A stretch of DNA of 64,000 nucleotides from Aculops lycopersici. Taxonomy: Eukaryota > Arthropoda > Arachnida > Trombidiformes > Eriophyidae. Below the pieces are notes generated by a model, which saw only the letters and a list, made by a program, of their open reading frames with translations, was not told the DNA's origin and ran no database searches. Positions 54,032 through 61,782 of this stretch are shown here, piece by piece. A program made the position numbers and the translations under genes. Within the stretch, counting starts at the first letter, position 1, and every line of letters starts with the position of its first letter. The stretch is from the NCBI GenBank assembly GCA_015350385.1, contig WNKI01000002.1, forward strand, positions 10,299,221 through 10,363,220. The letters run 5' to 3'.

Positions 54032-54665
54032 ATGGCAAAGAAACCAGATCCAAATGAGGTTAAAATTAGTAAGTATCAATACCTAAACAGCTGAGTTAAT
54101 CACTGTCACTGTAGACCACCTTCTAGGCAAAAAAGCCTTGTTTGAAATTCTTCAAAACAATCATGCTAACAAATTCCATTTCAATCCGATCCTCTATCTA
54201 GTCTTCTTGAGGGCAGTCGGAGGCGAAGCCGGTGCCACATCATCGCTAGCTCCAAAGATTGGTCCCCTCGGTCTGTCCCCAAAGAAGGTTGGTGACGATA
54301 TTGCCAAGGCCACTCAAGACTGGAAGGGCTTGAAGGTTACTTGTAAACTCACCATTGTCAACCGTCAAGCAACTATAGAGGTCGTGCCGAGTGCCGCGTC
54401 ACTAGTTATCAAAGCGTTAAAAGAACCTCCCAGAGATCGAAAGAAAGTAAAGAATATTAAACATTCAGGAAATCTTACATTTGATGAGATAGTTTCAATT
54501 GCCAGGACAATGAGATCGAGGAGTCAAGCCAAGAAGCTCGAGGGAACTGTCCTCGAGGTTTTGGGTACCTCACAAAGTGTTGGATGCACTGTTGAGGGAT
54601 GTAGGCCACACGATATCATTGACAAAATCAAGGCAGGTCAAATCACTGTTCCAACTGAGGGATAA
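54032..54665 (+). CDS. RPL12: Large ribosomal subunit protein uL11 (RPL12), two exons
   Basis: Exon 1 is 54032-54068 and exon 2 is 54202-54665, giving 166 residues, the length of animal RPL12. The splice (ATT A|TC, intron 133 bp, GTAAGT...TCTAG) restores the conserved start MAKKPDPNEVKIIFLRAVGGE. Downstream are SLAPKIGPLGLSPKKVGDDI, KALKEPPRDRKKVKNIKHSG and the C-terminal QSVGCTVEGCRPHDIIDKI. The protein binds the GTPase-associated centre of the 60S subunit. Reading the long open frame alone would give a false N-terminus (MFEILQ...) from the intron. This is one of only three genes with a detected intron. A 5'-end position is common for introns retained in ribosomal protein genes. Confidence 0.96.
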
Positions 54666-55015
54666 TTTAAAGTAAGATTAAGAAGATGAATTAAAGTCTC
54701 AAGTTGAAGAAAAAACTTCAATCGATGATAATTAACAATCTAGGCTAGTGACTATTGATTTCTTGTATTGTATGGTTCGGTTGATGAGAAATTTTATTTC
54801 TATCCATTTTAATTGTAGTAATATTGTTAATGATTGTGGCGATAATTTTATTTCAATATAGTGGTGATGTTAACTCTAATAATGTGAATAATGATAAGTA
54901 GCAATGGATTATCTCTTGTCAACTTTTGGTGAACTTGGTTCAATCATATCCAAGTTCTTATACACAGGTCAATACAATTGAATTATAACGAGCTTGTCAA
55001 TGGGTTTGATGATGA
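54666..55015. other. Convergent RPL12/Capicua 3' region
   Basis: These 350 bp of AT-rich DNA lie between the two stop codons. ATTAAA-type words follow RPL12 (about 54691). No gene is seen. Confidence 0.55.
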
Positions 55016-56596
55016 TCATTCATCGCTAGGTCCGGGAGTTAGATTGCCAGCTTGGGTTTGGGACATATGATTTTGTCTAACTTCTCTAATTTTGTGTTGC
55101 AACTGTTTCTTGCTTGTGAATACTGATTTGTGCTCTTCATAGAACTTGTTCGTTTGTTCAGTAGACGGATAGAAGCCCTTAATTCTAAACAATTCCATAA
55201 TCAGGCGTCTTTGCTTACTTAACGTGCGTCGGTGGGAGGTCGACTCTCTGGTATCGGCAGCACCGGCAGTGAGACAAGGCGAGGTTGGTGTGTTGACTGA
55301 GGCCGATAACGGTGTATTCTGTCTGGAGCTTGCCAAGCTGAGATCTAGCTGTTGACGGGACAAAACAACGGCAGCTGAGAGATCAAAATCTTGGCCAAAA
55401 AAGCGCTGTTGCTGATGAACTCGATGATGTTGATTCTCTGGACTACAGCTACTTGCAGTGGTTGCAGCTGGTGAGGCGCCCGACGAGGTGGCAAACGCCG
55501 AGGGTGCAGTCAGTGGCGGTGCCGAAAGGGGTGGCGCCGACAAAGGAATCGGTGGCGAGAAAATAGCGCTACTACTTGAATCGCGTCTAGCGACCATGGA
55601 CCCGCAAGCACTACCAACGCCACTTGTCGCTGGCGATGGTGATGATTGACTCTTGGTGCACCATTTCCAATCCGGATGCTTCTTAAAGTGATCCTCTTTC
55701 TGCTGAAAAGCCTCAACTTTATACTTGTTCTTCTCACTTTGATCCAAACTATACCACCATTGGCCTAGAATTTTAGACACTGTTCGATTATCGCTATTTG
55801 GGTGACGCTGGTGCACTAGTGGCCGATACTTTCTTGAGAACAATATGAACGAGTTGGATGGCCGCTTAATGTGAGCCTCGCCACCAGCGCCGCTTTGTTG
55901 TTTTTGGCTTGGTGACGCGGACGTGGGTGTCTTAGGTGTCGGTGTTTGGTTGATGGCTGAGTTTGTGGAGCTAACGTTATTGTTTTTACCATTTGTGTTG
56001 ACATTCTGGCACGAGGCGCCGTTGTTCTGAGGCTGAAGCTGATTTTGTGGGATTGTTATGGTTTGGACCTTGAAGTTGTGAGGCTCTTGTTTTGTCGTGA
56101 TGATATTGTTGTAGTTGTATTCGTTGTAGTTGTTGTTATTATTGTTGTTCAAAATGGCAATGTGAGATAGGTCTTTAGCAGTGTCATTGTTATTATTGGT
56201 GATGTTGCTTTGGTTTAGTTGTGCAATACTATGATTTTGGTTGTTGGTGTTGGTAGCCGTGCTGGTTGTCTTAGCAGTGTTTGTGTTGGTATTCGACTCG
56301 TTGTTCGTGTTGTTGGTATTATTTGGTGCGTCAATGGTAAATAACGGTAACAGTGTACGCCATTCAATCACCTGGTTCCTTCTCAGGTCATAGGGTGCAC
56401 TTTGGCCTTGCAAACCTTGATTGGGATTATGATGATGATGCATACTGTTACTATGGTGGTTTGGGTGAACGGATGATGCGTTGATAATGTGCGATGCTTT
56501 GTGATGATGATTATTTAGGTTACCATTCGAATGCTCAATTGCTCGTGTTTTTAACGACACGAGCATATCGGCCGCCTGATGGATGTCAAAGTCCAT
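55016..56596 (-). CDS. CIC: Capicua-type HMG-box transcriptional repressor, very short form
   Basis: This 526-residue nuclear repressor acts downstream of receptor tyrosine kinase/ERK signalling. The HMG box (about residues 242-315) has HIKRPSNSFILFSRKYR, then LVHQRHPNSDNRTVSKILGQ and WWYSLDQSEKNKYKVEAFQQ, ending HPDWKWCTKSQ. The HQRHPNxDNRTVSKILGxWWY and HPDWKWC words are specific to Capicua, not SOX. The C-terminal C1 motif, needed with the HMG box to bind TGAATGAA-type sites, is present (about 468-515: RRLIMELFRIKGFYPSTEQ, then KKQLQHKIREVRQ). Animal Capicua proteins are usually 1400 residues or more. Most of the middle region is gone and the rest is Asn/His/Ser low complexity. The only other ordered-looking block is RRNQVIEWRTLLPLF near residue 75. 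Confidence 0.92.
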   Translation of the reverse strand: MDFDIHQAADMLVSLKTRAIEHSNGNLNNHHHKASHIINASSVHPNHHSNSMHHHHNPNQGLQGQSAPYDLRRNQVIEWRTLLPLFTIDAPNNTNNTNNESNTNTNTAKTTSTATNTNNQNHSIAQLNQSNITNNNNDTAKDLSHIAILNNNNNNNYNEYNYNNIITTKQEPHNFKVQTITIPQNQLQPQNNGASCQNVNTNGKNNNVSSTNSAINQTPTPKTPTSASPSQKQQSGAGGEAHIKRPSNSFILFSRKYRPLVHQRHPNSDNRTVSKILGQWWYSLDQSEKNKYKVEAFQQKEDHFKKHPDWKWCTKSQSSPSPATSGVGSACGSMVARRDSSSSAIFSPPIPLSAPPLSAPPLTAPSAFATSSGASPAATTASSCSPENQHHRVHQQQRFFGQDFDLSAAVVLSRQQLDLSLASSRQNTPLSASVNTPTSPCLTAGAADTRESTSHRRTLSKQRRLIMELFRIKGFYPSTEQTNKFYEEHKSVFTSKKQLQHKIREVRQNHMSQTQAGNLTPGPSDE

Positions 56597-56646
56597 GGTG
56601 CTAATTGGTCATTTATGAAGTAGTTGTATGCTCTAGTGGGTATACG

Positions 56647-56666
56647 ATATGATATGATATGATATG
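56647..56666. repeat. (ATATG)n pentanucleotide repeat
   Basis: Four tandem copies of ATATG lie about 50 bp upstream of the Capicua start codon. Confidence 0.75.
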
Positions 56667-57188
56667 TTGACGGTATTGGTGTTGTTATTGGTTTGGTATC
56701 GGTATGGTTGTGGTTATAGTTGAAGTGGTTGAGGTATTGGGAGTATTTTAAGTAATGAGATAATGAAGTAGTGATGCTCCCGTTTCTCTTTTTCGGCCAC
56801 TTTGGCCACTTTGTTGATGCTGATGCCTCTTATTCTTTTTCTTGTGTCGGGTCAGTCGCTTTCACGGGACCACTGGTAGTGGTGTTGGTGGTGGTGGTGG
56901 TGCTAGTGGTTGCAAGTTGCAATGGTGGCCCGTGCGAGCCAGAGAGTGGGCCAGTGCTAGTGAGTGGATAGCTGGGAAGACAGTCGCACAGACAGACGGG
57001 CGAGCGGTCGAGTGGGGGAATGCGGGGCGCGCGCCGGGCCCAGTGTAACAGACGCGCAAACGCACACAATTCCACTGCTGTAGTTGTGAGTGGGAGCGAG
57101 CGAGCAGGCAAGTTAGTGGTGCTAGTGGGCACAAGTGGCAAAGGCAACGAAAGCGAGAGTTAAAGAGAGATAGAGAAAGAGGGGGACG

Positions 57189-57210
57189 GAGAGAGAGAGA
57201 GAGAGAGAGA
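57189..57210. repeat. (GA)n microsatellite
   Basis: This is a GA dinucleotide run of about 22 bp, some 590 bp upstream of Capicua. Confidence 0.8.
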
Positions 57211-58093
57211 AGGCGACACACAGAGCAAATGGGCTCTCATTTGCTTGCTCACTGTGACTCGCCTATGGCAATGAATGCAGCGGCGGCGGCGGCAGCATCA
57301 CACATCCACAGTGGGAGCCATTGTGCTGCTCGCGATGCAAGTGAATGCGACTTGGTTTTGCCTCCTCGATGAAGAGTATTACACACAAACGCATGCACAG
57401 AATCTTCCCCACTAACAAGCGGCTCGCAACTTTCAATGGACGCAGTCCGTTGGATGCGGCGCTGCCGCCGTTAATACACAACCAACAAATTCACCGACCG
57501 GCCCATTACAAGCCTCCATTGCAATGCGACTTCTGGGCAGGCTTGCGAGCAGAGGCGCGCGGTTGTTGTGAATGCACGTCGCAGACAACAACAGCAACCA
57601 CCACTACCACCACCACTAGTGTTCGCTAGAACGCATGCGCCCTGAGGACAGGTCGTTTTGGCGTAGTGTTTGATCCAAAGCCAGTGGCTATAGCGACTGG
57701 CTGCCTGCCTGTCTCCCCATAACCAACACAACAACCACAGCAGTAGCGACAACAACCGCGGGCCGCAATTGAGGCAAAGATGCGGCCCGGGCATCCCGGG
57801 CTCGCAAAAAAGCTCGCGTCCGACAGACCCACCGATCGACCGAATGGCTGGCTGACCGGCCGGCTGCCCCCGTGTCGCAGCCAGCCAGCCAGTCAGCCAG
57901 TCGGTGAGTCGTCATTGGTGCTCTCGATTTTGCCATTGCAATCTGCTTATGTATTGCTTATGTACTCTCACTGCCTACTGGCGCCTCTGTTGCTGGTGTA
58001 TGTGAGAACCACAAAGATAGCTTTTATACTTTTGAGCGCCTCTAGCGGCATTGTTGGTACTAAATCATCAGCTGTGAAAACGAACGCGAATTC

Positions 58094-58127
58094 TCGCTGG
58101 TGGGTTGTCCTTACAACCCACCAGCGA
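58094..58127. repeat. Perfect 15-bp inverted repeat with 4-base loop
   Basis: Arm TCGCTGGTGGGTTGT (58094-58108) pairs perfectly with 58113-58127 across the loop CCTT. The stem is GC-rich and would fold strongly in DNA or RNA. It is too short for a microRNA precursor, and no gene surrounds it. Confidence 0.85.
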
Positions 58128-59411
58128 ATCGGTGCAACATGTCCCGCTGTCTGTTGATTCAAGTTGTTTTGTGCTATATCAGGGACCTGTATGCAAAGTT
58201 TAATGGGTGCGATGATGAGCACCTAGACCCGAAACCTCGAAAAGAGCCGTGTTGAGTAAGCTGCCGAGCTGGAAAAAATACGATTTTTCCCCCTTTTTTC
58301 CCTTTTTTAGAAAAGCTAACCATTTCTCGCACGGTATCCTAATCTGAATGCCGCCACACTCGCTCTGTTGCTGCGGAATCTCATTGGAAGGGACAGAAGC
58401 ACAGCAGCAGTGACTGCTGTGTTGGTGGTGCCGCCTGCGCTCTCCAATGGAAACTCCAATGCCACTGCTGCAGCTTGAGTCAAGCCAAAGCCATAACTTT
58501 GCTCCATTGCTTCTCTCTCTTTCTTTCTCTGGTATTACCACAATCAGGTGTGATAATTATTATATTCATCCTTCTCCTCCTCAGCTTCATTCATTCCATC
58601 GACGCAATTTGGCCATCATTTTATTGAATCATCATTCTTACTACGTTTAGCAAAACATCATATTCCCAAAGTAATTTGCCAAAGCTATCAATAGAGGACT
58701 GTATATTTTTGCATCAACATCTTCATTGGACACTCCTGAAACTCCAAGGGCGGGCCAGGCGTTTACAAATTTCTTAATTATTATTGGTATTAGAGACAAT
58801 ACAAAGAGACAAATCAGAGGAAGGGTCAAGTTTGTTTGTGGAGTCAATTATAAGACTTGTTTTAGCTCACGAATTTACCTACAATATCAATTGCATCAAT
58901 TAAAATTTAATTGGATTATTTAACCAAGTCCATAGCTAGTTTGTTGTTGCATAAGTTTGCTCTTTGCGAATTATCAGCATCAACTCGCATCTGACATTAC
59001 AGCAATCAGATCAACAATTGGATTGTTGATAAAACTAGAAGATAAAACTAAAGCAATTTATTGCCAAGTAATTCGCTTGTCTTGGCTTCCTCCTCAAGAC
59101 CAACCTCTATTGTGTTCGGCAACCTTAAGCAATATTGATGAAAAACATCCAATTCTAGTGCTAATTTGTGTTGTCCAACATCATTGAGCGAAGCAAGCGG
59201 CATTATTACATTTTCTGGGCTGTCATTGAAAGTTGTTAATTTCACCAACTGATAATCAACAGAAAATCTTGAAGTGAAATATAACCATCCGCCCCAAACA
59301 AGTGAAAAATTTCTGAACTGCATTTCATCATCATTTTCATCAAGTAACTTTCTCCATTGAATACAAGAGCAACAAAGAATAACATTCATCATTAAACATC
59401 AAAACAACAAT

Positions 59412-60041
59412 ATGGCCACCAACAAGAGTTATGATTATCTATTCAAACTGCTCCTGATCGGAGATTCGGGTGTCGGAAAAACAAGCATTCTATTTAAATT
59501 CAGCGAAGATACATTCAGTCCAGCTTTCATCTCGACCATTGGGATTGACTTCAAGATAAGAACCATCGAGGTTGATGGGAAGAAAATTAAACTACAAGTT
59601 TGGGATACGGCTGGTCAAGAGAGATTTAGAACAATTACTACTGCCTATTATCGAGGTGCCATGGGTATAATGCTCGTATATGATGTAACAAATTTGAAGA
59701 GTTTTGAGAATATTAGTAACTGGATACGAAATATTGAAGCGCACGCATCGGACGATGTTGAGCTAATGATTCTTGGTAATAAGTGCGATATTCAAGACAA
59801 ACGCCAAGTTTCAAAAGAGAGAGGTGAGCAACTAGCGTTACAGCACGGTATAAAATTTATGGAAACTTCAGCAAAAGCAACCATCAACATTGAAGAAGCA
59901 TTCACAACACTTGCCAGAGATATCAAACTCAAGATGGAGAAAAAGATTGAGGATTCAAATCTGAATAGAGGCTATCAATTAAGTAGAGATGATCCGGCAA
60001 AGAGGAGGACGCGTCTAAGTTTCTGTGGTTTTTTTCAATGA
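59412..60041 (+). CDS. RAB8: Rab8 family small GTPase with unusual C-terminus
   Basis: This 209-residue Rab GTPase directs exocytic traffic from the trans-Golgi and recycling endosomes to the plasma membrane. It has GDSGVGKTSILF (P-loop), the effector ISTIGIDFKIRTIEVDGKK, WDTAGQERFRTITTAYYRGA (switch II), GNKCD and ETSAKA. YDYLFKLLLIGDSGVGKT, FRTITTAY, SNWIRNIEAHAS and RQVSKERGEQLAL follow Rab8 rather than Rab10 or Rab13. The end is odd: it stops in SFCGFFQ, so its only C-terminal cysteine is fifth from the end, whereas Rab8 normally ends in CaaX (cysteine fourth from the end). A run of seven T lies just after that cysteine codon, so an indel is possible. Single exon. Confidence 0.94.
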   Translation: MATNKSYDYLFKLLLIGDSGVGKTSILFKFSEDTFSPAFISTIGIDFKIRTIEVDGKKIKLQVWDTAGQERFRTITTAYYRGAMGIMLVYDVTNLKSFENISNWIRNIEAHASDDVELMILGNKCDIQDKRQVSKERGEQLALQHGIKFMETSAKATINIEEAFTTLARDIKLKMEKKIEDSNLNRGYQLSRDDPAKRRTRLSFCGFFQ

Positions 60042-60369
60042 TGATGATTAATTTTTGAAATTTTTATAATTATTTGAGAACAACAATAACACCAGCATTT
60101 TATCATATTGATGATGATGATGGATTCTGAAGGACACAATATAGACACATTCTACAAATCACAAGCAATAACACAATCGTTCGATTGATGGTAAAATCAA
60201 CAATCAAAACAAGAAAACTTTCCACACATAAACTTCTCAATGTTCATAATTGTTCATATTAGAAACTAAAAATAACAAATTCTCTTATGGCACTCGCCAA
60301 TTTATTTGAAATTTGGATGGGATTGGCTGTATCCATATTATCACAATCGATAGCCTATTCCTGCTAATC
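60042..60369. other. Convergent Rab8/DPH2 3' region
   Basis: These 328 bp of AT-rich DNA lie between the two stop codons, with ATGATG repeats. No gene is seen. Confidence 0.55.
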
Positions 60370-61782
60370 TTAGTCCTCCTCCTTCTTCAGCGGCTCACTC
60401 ATGTAACTTGAAGCAATACCAGTCAGACCCTCTTCAACAGTTAAATTCTCTTTAGTGTTGTTAGTACCATCGCCACTACTACTATCACCAACGGAAGCCT
60501 TATACTCCAAGCCGGACCACTTATTTAGCCTCGCTTGGGAACATCTTTCTAGAAGCTCATTTCTCGTATGCACTAGAGCCAACGAAACATCGCTAACTTT
60601 TCTCTTGTTGATTTCATCATCAATAGACAGGTGATCGGATGAACCCGGCCATAGTACACGTCCATATTCAGCCTCAAGGCCGCAGGCCAGCTTAAATTCG
60701 ATTTCACTTATTATTGGCCGGTTGAAAACAAGTGATTCTAGTATTGTGGAGCAAGTGCATGCATTAACGACAATGAATGCGTCACATAGATCAAAGTTGC
60801 CTATCTTACATTCGTCAATAGTTTGTACCATAGTAATAAAATATAGCGTATGTTTTCGCTTTTCTGAATAACTTCTCAGTCTTGGCGCGATCTCATCCAT
60901 ATTCGGGAGAGGATTTGTGATTATAACTCCGATCTTCAGCTCGTCCTGATCCTTAAGTCTTCCTACAAGCGCCATTCTTTTGTTTAGTACCTTCGAGACA
61001 TTCACCTCCTCTCGAGAGACGCTATCTTTGCATGTAAACTTAATAAGCTTACTTGGACCAGACAAAATGATCGCTGTGGATAGTCGATCGCCGATGTAGA
61101 TTGCACAGTTATAATCATTGGAATTTCTCGCCAAGACAAAATTGTGAAAAATTTCCATATTTGAACCAGTTATGAAGAAAGATCTATTGTTTTTTGTTGT
61201 CTGCCAATTCGAGTCGGGGCATCGAAGTTTGGCAATCTCAACGGAGTCTCTGGTTAGATGGGCTTCATCAAGTTTCACTTGGAGCTCTCTCACATAATCG
61301 ATCATATCAGTGTCGTAAAGGACACACATTTTGCAGTTTGCGTCTGACTTTGTTAGGCTATCAATCTCTTGGAATATTGTGTTGAGATTCTTTTGGAATA
61401 GATCTTTTGAAACTCTGGGATGGGTAAAGTCAAATAGAACTGGCTTTGCGACTTGTTGAATGTTTTTGAGCTGTGGTTTAGAGAGGCAAACCTTACCTAG
61501 ATGAATGATAGCATCTAAATTCGATATGTGCTGAGTTACTAACAAATCTACACAACAAGTATTTGCCTGTGTGACATAGACATCTAATTCCTCATCCTTT
61601 TTATCAATAGCATCCTCTTGATATGGATTTCTCCTGAGAAACTTGTCTTGCAAATATGTGCTAATATCAGCAGACCTTTTGAGATCCTCCTTCTTCAGCT
61701 GAACTACAATTCTTCTGAATTTATTCTCAATAATCCAGTCCAGACACTCGTCTAGCTGAAATATATCGTGAATATTGTCCAT
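60370..61782 (-). CDS. DPH2: Diphthamide biosynthesis protein DPH2
   Basis: This 470-residue partner of DPH1 forms the radical-SAM-like [4Fe-4S] heterodimer that carries out the first step of diphthamide formation on elongation factor 2 in the cytosol. Family marks are NTCCVDLL with C76/C77 (matching the GSCCVDE box), DAIIHLGKVCLS with C99, and a C-terminal DAFIVVNACTCSTILE and RPIISEIEFKLACGLE, where the LAC cysteine (about residue 364) completes the pattern. The usual YG before the CC is lost (VTQANTCC), which fits DPH2 more than the catalytic DPH1. The length is near the human 489. Single exon. The C-terminal 40 residues are Ser/Gly/Glu-rich and poorly conserved. Confidence 0.87.
   Translation of the reverse strand: MDNIHDIFQLDECLDWIIENKFRRIVVQLKKEDLKRSADISTYLQDKFLRRNPYQEDAIDKKDEELDVYVTQANTCCVDLLVTQHISNLDAIIHLGKVCLSKPQLKNIQQVAKPVLFDFTHPRVSKDLFQKNLNTIFQEIDSLTKSDANCKMCVLYDTDMIDYVRELQVKLDEAHLTRDSVEIAKLRCPDSNWQTTKNNRSFFITGSNMEIFHNFVLARNSNDYNCAIYIGDRLSTAIILSGPSKLIKFTCKDSVSREEVNVSKVLNKRMALVGRLKDQDELKIGVIITNPLPNMDEIAPRLRSYSEKRKHTLYFITMVQTIDECKIGNFDLCDAFIVVNACTCSTILESLVFNRPIISEIEFKLACGLEAEYGRVLWPGSSDHLSIDDEINKRKVSDVSLALVHTRNELLERCSQARLNKWSGLEYKASVGDSSSGDGTNNTKENLTVEEGLTGIASSYMSEPLKKEED

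Larger units (their letters stand above)
56597..59411. other. Gene-free interval upstream of Capicua and Rab8
   Basis: About 2.8 kb lie between divergent Capicua (minus) and Rab8 (plus). It contains ATATG pentamers (56647-56666), a GA run (57189-57210), CCCGGG-rich DNA near 57786, a perfect hairpin at 58094-58127, and an AT-rich last 800 bp. A 114-codon ATG-initiated frame on the minus strand (59392-59048) starts 20 bp from the Rab8 ATG. It has no recognisable domain. Confidence 0.5.

Noticed and set aside
54138..54201. Apparent N-terminus MFEILQNNH of RPL12 in the long open frame
   Set aside because: It is intron sequence; the ATG at 54032 with a GTAAGT/TAG intron restores the conserved RPL12 start.
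58647..58847. 66-codon minus-strand frame with a hydrophobic N-terminus
   Set aside because: It begins at TTG directly after an in-frame stop, so it could be real only as a spliced exon; no convincing partner exon was found.
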